From CALBPI01 sp038529355 (GTDB lineage: Bacteria > Pseudomonadota > Gammaproteobacteria > Steroidobacterales > Woeseiaceae), in NCBI GenBank assembly GCA_038529355.1, contig JBCBDU010000001.1, positions 1 through 64,000 on the forward strand: a stretch of DNA of 64,000 nucleotides, given 5' to 3'. The notes below the pieces were generated by a model. The model did not search any database and had not been told where the DNA came from. It was given only the letters and a program-made list of their open reading frames with translations. A program made the translations under genes and the position numbers. The stretch's first letter is position 1, and every line of letters starts with the position of its first letter. Shown here one piece after another: positions 46,340 to 55,470 of the stretch.

Positions 46340-47242
46340 TTAAGCCTGTGGTTTCGGCACAGCCGGTTGATCGATCGGCGTTGCCGCCGTGCGATTGCGG
46401 TTACGCAGCGTGATCAACAGCACGCCACCCAACGTCACCGCGCCGCCAAACCACATGCGCCCGGTCATGACATCATCGAGCAACACCACACCACCGATAA
46501 TGCCAAACAACGTCGACAACAACAGCAACGGACTAATTAGCGACAGATCGTAGTGCTTGAGCAGCACGAACGTGCCGCCATGACCAAGCAAGCTGGCGCC
46601 CAGCGCCGAGAACACGACACTGCCGATCACAATGTTGTCCATGTGCGCGATAGCGGCAACCTGACCGTTCTCGAAGATCAGCGACAACAGCGCAAGTGTC
46701 GGGCAGGCAACGACGGCAAGCCAACCTTGCAACTGGAACACGTTGACGCTGACACGCGCTTTCATCAGCGTAAGCCCGGCCGCTGCGACTGCCGCCGCCA
46801 GCGTGACCATGATAACCGCCTGGACATAGGTAAACACGCGTGGATCAAAGCCGATAATCATGACGCCGACAAACGCAAGCGTAATACCGAACCAGCGTCG
46901 CCATTGAATGTGCTCACGCAAAAACGCGACTGACATCAGCGTCGCAAACGGCACGCCAAGTTGCGTCAGGATAGCGACCGTCGACACGTCGTCTGCCAAC
47001 GCAAGGCCTGTCGTCAGGAATGCAAAATGCAGCGTGCCCATAAACAGGCCGACGAGAAACAACACCCGCATTTGACCGTGATGCCAGCGCAACACCGGGA
47101 GCAACACGAGCAACACCAAAGCAAAACGCAGGCTGGAAAACGCCAGCGGTGGCACTGCTGCGACCGCAAACTTGGTCGCAACAAGATTCAGGCCAAAAGC
47201 AAGGTTAACGGCTAGCAGCAACAACCAATGCGACAAGCGCAT
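46340..47242 (-). CDS. EamA/DMT-family transporter
   Basis: A 300-residue membrane protein with about ten hydrophobic segments in two EamA repeats (LLLLAVNLAFGLNLVATKFA; a second repeat from FSALGASLLGHGGTFVLL). It belongs to the drug/metabolite transporter superfamily, typically exporting metabolites or amino acids; the cargo cannot be told. ATG 47242 lies immediately after the batD stop. The long open frame upstream lies inside batD and is a shadow. Confidence 0.87.
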   Translation of the reverse strand: MRLSHWLLLLAVNLAFGLNLVATKFAVAAVPPLAFSSLRFALVLLVLLPVLRWHHGQMRVLFLVGLFMGTLHFAFLTTGLALADDVSTVAILTQLGVPFATLMSVAFLREHIQWRRWFGITLAFVGVMIIGFDPRVFTYVQAVIMVTLAAAVAAAGLTLMKARVSVNVFQLQGWLAVVACPTLALLSLIFENGQVAAIAHMDNIVIGSVVFSALGASLLGHGGTFVLLKHYDLSLISPLLLLSTLFGIIGGVVLLDDVMTGRMWFGGAVTLGGVLLITLRNRNRTAATPIDQPAVPKPQA

Positions 47243-47243
47243 A

Positions 47244-48989
47244 TCAGGCGTTGCCGGACGGGAACAGCGGCGGCAACTGATGCGTGGCCGACGTGCGTGT
47301 CTGCGCGCCCGGACGGTGCAGCCGCGACAGCGCAGCAGCCAGCTCGCGACCATTCCATGCGTCACCGTCGCCGCGGTAGCGACAACGATCGAGTGCGCGA
47401 ATCGGTGCCGCTTCCGCGCGCTCGACACGCGCTGCTATGTCACCCAGTGTGCGCGTGGGTTGATCCGGCCAATAGTGCCGGGCCCAGGCAATCAAAGCAG
47501 CGTGGGCGGCCTGCGCATCGTTGCGATCACAGGCGGCGCGCACCTGCTTCAGTGCTTTTTGCGTCGCGCGAAACGGCGCCTGCTGATCGCGTATGCGGCG
47601 TTCACTGCGACGCCGGCGCGCACGCGCATTGGTGCTGCGCCACACCCAGGCCAGCGTACCAAGCCACAACGCCAACAATGTGTAATTAACGATGCGCAAC
47701 CTGAAAATCCGCGCGCGCATTTGGGCATCACCGACAGCGTTATCGTTTGCTGCGGCAGCCGCTTCAGCCGTGCTTGGCGGCGCTTGCGGCGTCTGTTCGG
47801 CAACCGCTGGCGCTGCGGCGCTGATCACGCCAGCCGCCCGCAGTGTCGGCAGTGTCGTACTTGCCAACTGCCACTCGCCGATCGTCGTGTTGAACCATGG
47901 CAGTGTCGGCGGTTGTAAGTCGAACACGCCGCCCTTGCCGGCGATCACCGCAAAACTCTGCTCGCGCCGGCTTTGCATGCCGGTTTGCAGCGCACGCTCG
48001 CTGACATCGGGCTGATCGGGGTAGACACGCAAATCGGGTGTCTCATTCAGGGTTAGCTCCGGCAACTGGTTACCCATCAAGCCGGTCGCGGCAACAATCA
48101 GGCGCACGTTCGCTGGCGCTCCGGCATCCAGCACGCCATCGTCCGGACGCACCTGCGAGTCAAGCGTCAATGCTTTTGCTGGTAACCAGGTACTGCCAGC
48201 CATTGACGCAGGTGGCGCAACGGTGGGCCTCACCGTCAGCGAAAGGGGCGTCGAGCGGAAAATACGTGGCGTTGAAATCCGGCCGCGCTCCCACAGACTG
48301 GTGGTGAAACGGGCCGGCGCGATTTCATAGTCGCCGCTGGATTGGGCAAACAGCGCATAGTTGCGCTCAATCACTGTGTACAAACGCTCACCGACCTGTT
48401 CGTCGTAGCGCCGGTCCTCGCCCAACCGGCGCACGATCATCTCGCCACCGCTGACTTGTGGTTCGGCCAGCGAGTTCTGGCGCACAGCAACACCCAGGAA
48501 CAGTTTGATCGTGTAGATCGCCTCAGCCTGAACCCAGGTTTCGGTCGTATCCAGCGACACCTCGAAGAACACATCCGCCTCGCCAGGCAGCGCTTCGGCA
48601 GCCGGCGTGACGGTGACACGCAGCCGGTTGCTACTTACGCCGCCAAGCGTCAGCGGGCCAATCTCGAATTCACCAGCCTGCTTCGGCAACAGCACGTAGG
48701 ACCAACGCTGGGTGGCCTGACGTCGACCGTTGATAATGCTGACGTTCGAGCTTCGTGTGGTACCCAACATATCGAAATGCGTATCCAGACCCGTGGTGTC
48801 CGGTTCTGCGGTCTCACCCTCGCCGGCATCCGCAGTGAGGACCAACGTGAACGATTCATTGGTCTGCACGGTAGTGCGATCGGCGGCGATGAACACGTCC
48901 GCGCGGGCGCCGGCGGGGTAAGCCCCGGCGAGTATCGCGACCAACGCTACTACGCAGCGCCAACCAGATATGCGCGTCGCAGCTACCAT
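47244..48989 (-). CDS. batD: BatD family oxygen-tolerance protein
   Basis: A 581-residue protein with a signal peptide (about residues 8-30), beta-rich extracytoplasmic domains (FIAADRTTVQTNESFTLVL, VSGGEMIVRRLGEDRRY, YVLLPKQAGEFEIGP), one late membrane helix (VNYTLLALWLGTLAWVW) and a charged cytoplasmic tail. This is the BatD layout. ATG 48989 overlaps the stop of the VWA-TPR gene by 7 bases, with GGAG about 7 bases before; the alternative GTG 8 codons earlier is less favoured. BatD proteins accompany VWA proteins and MoxR ATPases; the mechanism is not established. Confidence 0.88.
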   Translation of the reverse strand: MVAATRISGWRCVVALVAILAGAYPAGARADVFIAADRTTVQTNESFTLVLTADAGEGETAEPDTTGLDTHFDMLGTTRSSNVSIINGRRQATQRWSYVLLPKQAGEFEIGPLTLGGVSSNRLRVTVTPAAEALPGEADVFFEVSLDTTETWVQAEAIYTIKLFLGVAVRQNSLAEPQVSGGEMIVRRLGEDRRYDEQVGERLYTVIERNYALFAQSSGDYEIAPARFTTSLWERGRISTPRIFRSTPLSLTVRPTVAPPASMAGSTWLPAKALTLDSQVRPDDGVLDAGAPANVRLIVAATGLMGNQLPELTLNETPDLRVYPDQPDVSERALQTGMQSRREQSFAVIAGKGGVFDLQPPTLPWFNTTIGEWQLASTTLPTLRAAGVISAAAPAVAEQTPQAPPSTAEAAAAANDNAVGDAQMRARIFRLRIVNYTLLALWLGTLAWVWRSTNARARRRRSERRIRDQQAPFRATQKALKQVRAACDRNDAQAAHAALIAWARHYWPDQPTRTLGDIAARVERAEAAPIRALDRCRYRGDGDAWNGRELAAALSRLHRPGAQTRTSATHQLPPLFPSGNA

Positions 48990-50788
48990 GGCTCGCTCCG
49001 ATCGTCCGGCCACAAACGCACGCCGTCCTGATCCGTCTGTCGTCGTTGATACTGATAACGGAATTTGCGCCGCAACAGACCGCCCGGGTCGTCTTCAACC
49101 TGCCGCAGCCAGTTCTCCAACGCCTGCTGTTGCTCGGCAGCCTCGCGTTGCGCCTCGCTCATCATCGCAACCGGTTCCGGCGATGCATTCTGCTGCGCTT
49201 CGCCGCCCGCTTCTTCAGCCGCACGCATATCGCGCTGCAGCGCCTCAATGGCCTCTTGCTCGGCGTCATCGGCCTGTGCGTTGCGCCCGGCATCATTGCC
49301 ATCACTGCCCTCACCGGCGCCCGCGGAGTCTGCGCTCTGTGACTGGTCGCCGTTACCATCGCCCGACTGTTGCTGCGACGACTGCTCGTCGCTATCGCCC
49401 TGATTGGACTGACTGCTGTCATCGTTTTGCATTGACTGCAACAGATCCAGATTGAACCGTGCATCAGCGTGCTCCGGATCGATCTGCAGCGCCGCTTGCA
49501 GTGTCTCTATCGCGGCGTCGAATTCGCCGGCGCGTGCCAGCGCCGTGCCGGCGTTGTATAGACCGTCTACGTCGCGCCTCGCCGCAAACGTCTGTGCCGC
49601 GTCGGCGTAGTTACCGGCCTGATAGGCAGCACTGGCTTGCCAGTCGGGATCGTCGAACAACTGCGCCGCACGTTCGGCGTCACCCTGCTCCAGCAGTGCC
49701 GCCGCCTGTTGATCGCGCGTACGCCACAGGTCTTGCCAAAAACCGGCTTCAGCGCGCGGCGCAACACCCACCGCGAGCAACGCCACAAGCGCATAGCCGC
49801 CACGACGAAACGTCAGCGCAACCAGCGGCAACAGCAGCAGCAACAGCCACGGGCCGCGATCCAGCCAACGTTCGATGCTCCGGTTGTTGTCGTCTTCACT
49901 CACAGCACGCTCCGTACGCACACCCAATTGCAACGCCTCAATGTCCCGGCTGTTGCTGCCCATCACGGCGAATCGCCCGCCGCCGGCTGCGGCCAATTGC
50001 TGCAGCGGACCCCGCTCAAGCACGGGCACAGCAATGTTGCCCGACGGATCCGTCAGAAAGCCGCCGCGAGGCCGCGGTATCGGACCACCGTCAGCGGTGC
50101 CAACGGCGAGCACGGACACCTCATGTCCTTGCGCACGCACGTTGGGCATCGCCGTCATTGCCGGCGCCAGATTGCCGCCATCGGTAATGAACAGTATACG
50201 ACCCGCGGACACCGATGATTGTTCAAAAAGTTGCAGCGCCTTTTCCAGCGCCGCATCGGGGTAGCTGCCGCGACTGGGCATTAGACTGGTTGTCAGCGAC
50301 GGGACCAGCGCCGCAATCGTGGCGACATCGGACGTCAGTGGCGTCACGACAAACGCATTCGCGCTGTACACGATCAGTCCGGTATCGCCGCCGGCACGCA
50401 AGCGCAGAATATCCAGCAGCTTCAAACGCGCACGCACAAGTCGCGACGGCTCAACATCGGTTGCATCCATCGACCGCGACAAGTCGAGCGCGATGATCAT
50501 TGCATCCGATGCACGAGACAACGGCACGGACTGGCGCTCCCAGCTCGGCCCGGCCAGCGCGAACGATGCGCTCCAGACAATCGCCAATGCCAGCAGCGTA
50601 GACCAGATGTTGCGACGCTGCGCCTGGCCGCTCTCGAGCACGAAGGGTTGCAGCGCGTCATCGACAACACTAACCCAAGCCCCGGATGCGCGGCGCGCGC
50701 GCAGCGCGTAGCCGGCAATAGCGAAAGTGCCCAGCGGCAGAGCCAGCAGCCACCAGGGTCGGATGAAGTGCAACGCATCAAACATCAC
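48983..50788 (-). CDS. VWA-TPR protein (BatB-BatC fusion-like)
   Basis: A 601-residue membrane protein. N-terminal helices flank a von Willebrand A domain with MIDAS DLSRS (102-106) and a late Thr/Asp region. After a further membrane helix (WLLLLLLPLVALTF), TPR-type repeats (AAALLEQGDAERAAQLF, GEFDAAIETLQAALQI) lead to a low-complexity Ser/Gln/Asp/Gly-rich region and a basic C-terminal end. This joins the BatB and BatC roles in one chain. It overlaps the VWA gene upstream by four bases. Confidence 0.88.
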   Translation of the reverse strand: MMFDALHFIRPWWLLALPLGTFAIAGYALRARRASGAWVSVVDDALQPFVLESGQAQRRNIWSTLLALAIVWSASFALAGPSWERQSVPLSRASDAMIIALDLSRSMDATDVEPSRLVRARLKLLDILRLRAGGDTGLIVYSANAFVVTPLTSDVATIAALVPSLTTSLMPSRGSYPDAALEKALQLFEQSSVSAGRILFITDGGNLAPAMTAMPNVRAQGHEVSVLAVGTADGGPIPRPRGGFLTDPSGNIAVPVLERGPLQQLAAAGGGRFAVMGSNSRDIEALQLGVRTERAVSEDDNNRSIERWLDRGPWLLLLLLPLVALTFRRGGYALVALLAVGVAPRAEAGFWQDLWRTRDQQAAALLEQGDAERAAQLFDDPDWQASAAYQAGNYADAAQTFAARRDVDGLYNAGTALARAGEFDAAIETLQAALQIDPEHADARFNLDLLQSMQNDDSSQSNQGDSDEQSSQQQSGDGNGDQSQSADSAGAGEGSDGNDAGRNAQADDAEQEAIEALQRDMRAAEEAGGEAQQNASPEPVAMMSEAQREAAEQQQALENWLRQVEDDPGGLLRRKFRYQYQRRQTDQDGVRLWPDDRSEPW

Positions 50789-51798
50789 AGCTGCCGTCCG
50801 GTCACGCGGCGTAATAGCGGCAGGCAGAACAGAGCCAGACCGGCTGCCGCGGGCCAGTGATACAACTCGTCGGCCGTCACGAGACCGTCTTCCTCGTCGG
50901 CGGCAGGCTCCAGCGTATCGAGTTCACGATAGATATCTGCCAGTGCAACGGTGTCTCGCGCGCGAAAATAGCGCCCGCCGGTCAATTGCGCGATGGCGAC
51001 CAGCGTTTGCTCATCCAGATCGGCGCGCGGCGTCAACAGACGACGCGAGGTGCGCGCCGTCAATGACGCCGGATCAGCGCCGATCCCGATCGTATAAATT
51101 TTGAGTCCGACCGTTGCGGCCAACTCGGCCGCCTTCATCGGCTCAATATTGCCGGCTGTGTTAGCACCGTCGGTCAACAACACCAGCACGTGTTGCTCTT
51201 GATCATTCTCTGCGTCTCGCACGCGCTTAACGGCGAGCGCTATCGCATCTCCAATTGCTGTTTTCTCGCCGGCAAGGCCAATCGCTGCCTCGAACAACAG
51301 CGTCTTTAGCGTTGTGCGGTCGAAAGTGAGCGGCGCCTGCAAATAGGCGCGCTCGCCGAACAGAATCAGGCCAAGCCGATCGCCTTCGCGGCGGTCGATA
51401 AAATCACCGCCGACCGCTTTCGTTGCCGTGAGCCGATCCACCGATCGGCCAGCCAACTTGAAGTCCTTGGCCTCCATGCTGCCGGAAAGATCCACGGCCA
51501 GCATCAAATTGCGCCCGGTCACCGGCGCCTGCTGATCGCCAGCCAACCATTGCGGTCGCATGGCAGCAGCGACCAGTAACAACCAGCCCAAGCCGGTAAA
51601 CAGGCGATGCCAGAAGCGGCCGCCAGATGCGCCTTGCGAGCGATCTTGCAACGCTGCCAGCGCGCTGGCAGCCGGCACCTGCAATGCTGACTGCTCGGAG
51701 CGACGATGGGCGGGCAACGCAACGTAGATCACCAACGGCAACAGCACCAGTGCCGCAAACCACGGCCAAGCGAATGACAGGTAGGCTGGCACTGCCAT
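50785..51798 (-). CDS. batA: VWA domain protein (BatA-like)
   Basis: A 337-residue protein. An N-terminal pair of hydrophobic segments (AWPWFAALVLLPLVIYVAL, WLLLVAAAMRPQWL) precedes a VWA domain with MIDAS DLSGS (103-107) and TDGANTAGN, and a last helix (WPAAAGLALFCLPLL). ATG 51798 forms a TGATG junction with the DUF4381 gene; the longer open frame upstream lies inside that gene. The canonical BatA role in a MoxR-linked complex is inferred. Confidence 0.9.
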   Translation of the reverse strand: MAVPAYLSFAWPWFAALVLLPLVIYVALPAHRRSEQSALQVPAASALAALQDRSQGASGGRFWHRLFTGLGWLLLVAAAMRPQWLAGDQQAPVTGRNLMLAVDLSGSMEAKDFKLAGRSVDRLTATKAVGGDFIDRREGDRLGLILFGERAYLQAPLTFDRTTLKTLLFEAAIGLAGEKTAIGDAIALAVKRVRDAENDQEQHVLVLLTDGANTAGNIEPMKAAELAATVGLKIYTIGIGADPASLTARTSRRLLTPRADLDEQTLVAIAQLTGGRYFRARDTVALADIYRELDTLEPAADEEDGLVTADELYHWPAAAGLALFCLPLLRRVTGRQL

Positions 51799-52292
51799 CA
51801 GGTTTTGCTCCCGCGGCCATGTTGCTCTATGTGCGCAAGCCGTTGCTCGCACAGGCTCAGCAACGTCTGCGCCTGCGCGTCTGACAGTGCGATATCGCTG
51901 GCACGGTACAGGCCGTCGACCAGCAGTGAGCCCGGATGCTCGCTGAACGGTTGCTGCGGCATCGATGCGTTCAGAAACGCTCGCCATTCGCTGCCCGTGA
52001 CTGCGGCCCAACGCTGTCTGCCACCTACAGCGATCGCTGTGCGCCGCATCGTTTGCGACAAACCACCAATGAACGCCTTGGCATCGCGATGCCGTTGCCA
52101 TGCCACCCATTCATGACGCAACGCGATGCGCGCCCGCCCGACTGTGCCCGGCGGCCGCGCTAGCCGAACAACCGCGATCAACACCGCAATAACAAACAGG
52201 GCAGCCAGTAGCCACCAGCCCGGTGCCAGCGGCCACCAACTAACGGCAGCCGGCAAATGAATGTCGCGCAGCGGCAGTGCGTCGGGATTCAT
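51798..52292 (-). CDS. DUF4381 domain protein
   Basis: A 164-residue protein: short N terminus, one membrane helix (WLLAALFVIAVLIAVVRLA), and a cytoplasmic helical domain containing RDAKAFIGGLSQTMRRTA and WRAFLNA. This fits DUF4381, a family nearly always found in MoxR-DUF58-VWA operons. It overlaps DUF58 by four bases and batA by one base. It is probably a membrane-anchored subunit. Confidence 0.88.
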   Translation of the reverse strand: MNPDALPLRDIHLPAAVSWWPLAPGWWLLAALFVIAVLIAVVRLARPPGTVGRARIALRHEWVAWQRHRDAKAFIGGLSQTMRRTAIAVGGRQRWAAVTGSEWRAFLNASMPQQPFSEHPGSLLVDGLYRASDIALSDAQAQTLLSLCEQRLAHIEQHGRGSKT

Positions 52293-53212
52293 TGCACGCG
52301 ACCCAGCAAACTCTGCAATACGGCGAGCGGATCATCGTCAGTTGACACCGACTGCAAACGTACCCCGTTACGCTCGCACAGGGATTTAATCGCTTCCTGC
52401 CGGCTCAACCACTCCTGTTGCCAGCGCTGCTGCGCACGCGCATTGCTATGCAACTGGAAACGCCGACCGGCGCTGCGCAGCGCATAGTCGCCCGGCGGCG
52501 GTAGTTCGCGTTCTAACGGATCGCTAATGTTGAGCACCAACACATCATTGTGGTGCGCGATGCCGCGCAGGTGCGCGGCAGCAGCCTCATCAAGGTCGGC
52601 GAAATCGCTGATCATGACAATCAGGCTGCCGGGGTGTGCAACACGGCGCAGGCCCGATAGTGTGCGCCGTAACAGATCTGGCTGTGGTTGCACGGCGGCG
52701 TCACGCTGTTGCAACTCGGCGAGCTGATGCACAAACCGCAGTACGGCGCGCTTGCCCAGCATCGGCCGCAGCTCTCTGTGCTGAGCGTCGTTAAATACAA
52801 ACGCGCCGAGCCGGTCACCGCGCGCGACAGCTGCCCACGCGAGCAAGCTCGCCAGACGCGCCGCTTGCACACCCTTGAAAGCGCCACGCGTAGCGAATTG
52901 CATCGTGCTGCGCTGATCCACCCAGCAAAACACCGGGCGTTCACGCTCTTCGCGAAACAATTTGGTGTAGGCGCGGCCGGTGCGCGCGGTGACACGCCAG
53001 TCAATGTTGCGAGGATCGTCACCGGGTTGATAGAGCCGCGCCTCATCAAACTCCATGCCACGCCCTTTGAAATGCGATAAATACTGCCCGCCCTTGCGAG
53101 CACGCACGCGCAGCGCGTCGAGCGGCAAACGCGTAGCGGGATGCCGCAGCCCGATCAACTCAGGTTGCGAGATACGAACGTGCGCAGGCGGGTTGGCGAC
53201 ATTAGCGTTCAA
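52289..53212 (-). CDS. DUF58 domain protein
   Basis: A 307-residue cytoplasmic protein related to VWA folds. The DUF58 signature QPGDDPRNIDWRVTARTG (62-79) is present, preceded by GGQYLSHFKGRGMEFDEAR and followed by a VWA-like region (VFCWVDQRSTM, LIVMISDFADLDE). It follows moxR by 19 bases, the standard order moxR-DUF58-DUF4381-batA. Proposed function: adapter between MoxR ATPase and the VWA proteins. Confidence 0.9.
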   Translation of the reverse strand: MNANVANPPAHVRISQPELIGLRHPATRLPLDALRVRARKGGQYLSHFKGRGMEFDEARLYQPGDDPRNIDWRVTARTGRAYTKLFREERERPVFCWVDQRSTMQFATRGAFKGVQAARLASLLAWAAVARGDRLGAFVFNDAQHRELRPMLGKRAVLRFVHQLAELQQRDAAVQPQPDLLRRTLSGLRRVAHPGSLIVMISDFADLDEAAAAHLRGIAHHNDVLVLNISDPLERELPPPGDYALRSAGRRFQLHSNARAQQRWQQEWLSRQEAIKSLCERNGVRLQSVSTDDDPLAVLQSLLGRVQ

Positions 53213-53231
53213 CGATCAATCCCGCAACGCG

Positions 53232-54215
53232 CTACGGCACACCGACGCCTGCGACAATGCGTGCAATGAATTGGTCGGTCGTCATACCGTCAGCCTCTGC
53301 TTCGAAACTGAGCAATACGCGGTGTCGCAAAACATCCGGCACGACCGACTGAATATCGTCCGGAGAGACGTAGTCACGCCCGTTGAGCCAGGCATTGGCG
53401 CGCGCGGCTCGATCGATAGCAATGCTGGCACGCGGACTGGCGCCAAATTGCACGGTATCTGCCAACGCTGCATCCAACACACCCGGATCGCGCGTAGCGA
53501 CGACCAGATGCACAATGTAACGCTCGAGCTCTGGTGCAAGATGCAAATCCAGAATTTCGCGGCGCGCCGCCTGCACCGTTGCCTCGCTGACCAAGGTTGC
53601 CGGCGCAAAGCTGCTGCCATCCTGACCGCTGGCAGCACTGCGCTTGGCCTCTGCGCGGTTGATTTGCAAGATTTGCTGTTCTGCATCGGCATCCGGGTAG
53701 TCGACAACGACATGCAATAGAAAGCGGTCAAGCTGCGCCTCGGGCAACGGGTAAGTGCCTTCCTGCTCGATCGGGTTTTGCGTAGCCATGACCAAAAACA
53801 GCGCCGGCAGCGGATAAGTCTTTTTACCGACCGTGATTTGTCGCTCCTCCATCGCCTCAAGCAGCGCGGACTGCACTTTCGCCGGCGCCCGGTTGATCTC
53901 GTCAGCCAGCACCAGATTGTGAAACAGCGGGCCAGGCCGGAACTTGAACGACCCGTCCTGCGGGCGATAGATTTCGGTGCCAGTCAGGTCTGCGGGCAAC
54001 AGATCGGGCGTAAATTGCAACCGGTGGAAATTCGCCTCGATACTCTGGCTCAGCACCTTGATCGCCCGTGTTTTGGCCAGACCCGGCGCGCCTTCTACCA
54101 GCACGTGCCCATCGCACAGCAGCGCGATCAGCATCCGGTTGACGAGGTGGGGTTGTCCGATAATCAGCTCACTGACGTGGGCTTGCAGTTTCTGCAGTTG
54201 CTCAAGCGATGTCAC
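53232..54215 (-). CDS. MoxR-family AAA+ ATPase
   Basis: A 327-residue chaperone-like ATPase. Walker A is GAPGLAKT (42-49), Walker B LADEINRAPA, sensor/motif ATQNPIEQEGTYPLPEAQLDRF, and the C-terminal lid contains SPDDIQSVVPDVLRHR. GTG 54215 is preceded by AGAGAG about 7 bases away; the upstream open frame to 54536 has no homology. It heads the Bat operon and is divergent from the lipoprotein gene at 54372. Confidence 0.93.
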   Translation of the reverse strand: MTSLEQLQKLQAHVSELIIGQPHLVNRMLIALLCDGHVLVEGAPGLAKTRAIKVLSQSIEANFHRLQFTPDLLPADLTGTEIYRPQDGSFKFRPGPLFHNLVLADEINRAPAKVQSALLEAMEERQITVGKKTYPLPALFLVMATQNPIEQEGTYPLPEAQLDRFLLHVVVDYPDADAEQQILQINRAEAKRSAASGQDGSSFAPATLVSEATVQAARREILDLHLAPELERYIVHLVVATRDPGVLDAALADTVQFGASPRASIAIDRAARANAWLNGRDYVSPDDIQSVVPDVLRHRVLLSFEAEADGMTTDQFIARIVAGVGVP

Positions 54216-54371
54216 AGGTACTCTCTTTGCTGGAAGTTCGCGAAACAGGTCGGCAGCGGCGCTTGTCGCACACGCGGATCGCCAAGTGTAGTAGATCAGC
54301 GAATGCAGCGACAACGCCGTGTGCGGGGCAGCAACTGGCAACTCTACGACACACCGGCTACGCTGCGCGCT

Positions 54372-54953
54372 ATGAATTGGACAACCCGAAGCCTTGCGGT
54401 GCTGTGCGCTGCATTCGCTGCTGGCTGCGACAAACCCGCGACGTCCCGCGCAAGCGCTACTGCTGAGCAACCCGCTGAACCAGCAGCGGTTGCGCAAACC
54501 TGCGTTGGTGCGTCCGATATCGTGCTGCGCGGGCAACTACACGGTGCGCTCACCGACGAGGTCATCGCGCGACTGAGCAATACCGAGTGTCGTGGCATGC
54601 CGCGCCCGGCAGCACAGGGCCTGCGGCTGCATTTCAGGACCACCGGTAATGATCGCGGTACGCCGCTGACGATGATTTTGGGTATCGATGATATCGGTCG
54701 CGGTGATGCCGGTGATGCGCTGCGCACGACCGTGACGTTGATTGACGAAGACGGTGAGCAGTTTTTCTCGACCGGTCAACAGGACAATTGTTTCAGTGAC
54801 GTCAAGCGCCATGAGCAGACGACGGAACAACTGAGCACCGTCGAAGGTGTCCTGTGGTGTACCGCCGCCGTTCCGCAGATCAACGGTCCGGACAGCGTGC
54901 GCATCACCGACCTGTATTTCAGCGGCATCGTTACCTGGCCGGCTGAGGGCTGA
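54372..54953 (+). CDS. predicted lipoprotein of unknown function
   Basis: A 193-residue protein with signal peptide and lipobox (AAFAAGC), a Thr/Ala/Glu-rich linker, and a globular region with four more Cys (CVGAS, TECRG, DNCFSD, WCTAA) that could form disulfides in the periplasm. No strong ribosome-binding site precedes ATG 54372; an upstream ATG at 54303 would move the signal peptide inward. The open frame reaching 53778 lies inside moxR. Its stop overlaps the DUF192 start (TGATG). No family recognised. Confidence 0.7.
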   Translation: MNWTTRSLAVLCAAFAAGCDKPATSRASATAEQPAEPAAVAQTCVGASDIVLRGQLHGALTDEVIARLSNTECRGMPRPAAQGLRLHFRTTGNDRGTPLTMILGIDDIGRGDAGDALRTTVTLIDEDGEQFFSTGQQDNCFSDVKRHEQTTEQLSTVEGVLWCTAAVPQINGPDSVRITDLYFSGIVTWPAEG

Positions 54954-55450
54954 TGGTGTCGCGACGACAATTACGCCTGTGTGTTGCGCTGCTATGCGTG
55001 CTGTGGGCGACAGCTACGCACGCGCAAACTCTGCCCGAGAAACCGATCGATTTCGACCAACTGCGCGCGTACTTCGAACCGATAGACGTTATCGCATCCG
55101 CAGCGAACCTGTGTGTCTCGCTCGACGTCATCGTCGCCGACACCCGCGCCCAAAAAGCACGCGGCTTGATGTATGTGCGCAACATGCCACCCCGTGCCGG
55201 CATGCTGTTCGACTACGAACAACCACGGCAGATGTCGATGTGGATGAAAAACACACTCATCCCGCTCGATATTCTGTTTATCGATGCCGACGGCGACGTC
55301 ATCAACATTGCGCGCGACACAACGCCATTGTCACTAGACAGCATTAGCACCGTCGCACCAGCGCGTTACGTGTTGGAGCTCAATGCCGGCGTCGCCGATG
55401 CGCTGCAATTGGCAGCCGGCGCAACGCTGCACATTTTTCGCCGCCGGTAA
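54953..55450 (+). CDS. DUF192 domain protein (secreted)
   Basis: A 165-residue protein with a signal peptide (LCVALLCVLWATATHAQ) and the DUF192 domain: ADTRAQKARGLMYVRNMPPR, MLFDYEQPRQMSMWMKNTLIPLD, IDADGDVINIARDT, ending VADALQLAAGATLHI. The family is a small beta-barrel of unknown function, usually exported. It begins on the A of the upstream TGA, so it is translationally coupled to the lipoprotein gene. Confidence 0.9.
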   Translation: MVSRRQLRLCVALLCVLWATATHAQTLPEKPIDFDQLRAYFEPIDVIASAANLCVSLDVIVADTRAQKARGLMYVRNMPPRAGMLFDYEQPRQMSMWMKNTLIPLDILFIDADGDVINIARDTTPLSLDSISTVAPARYVLELNAGVADALQLAAGATLHIFRRR

Positions 55451-55470
55451 TCACGGCAGGCACGACCCCT

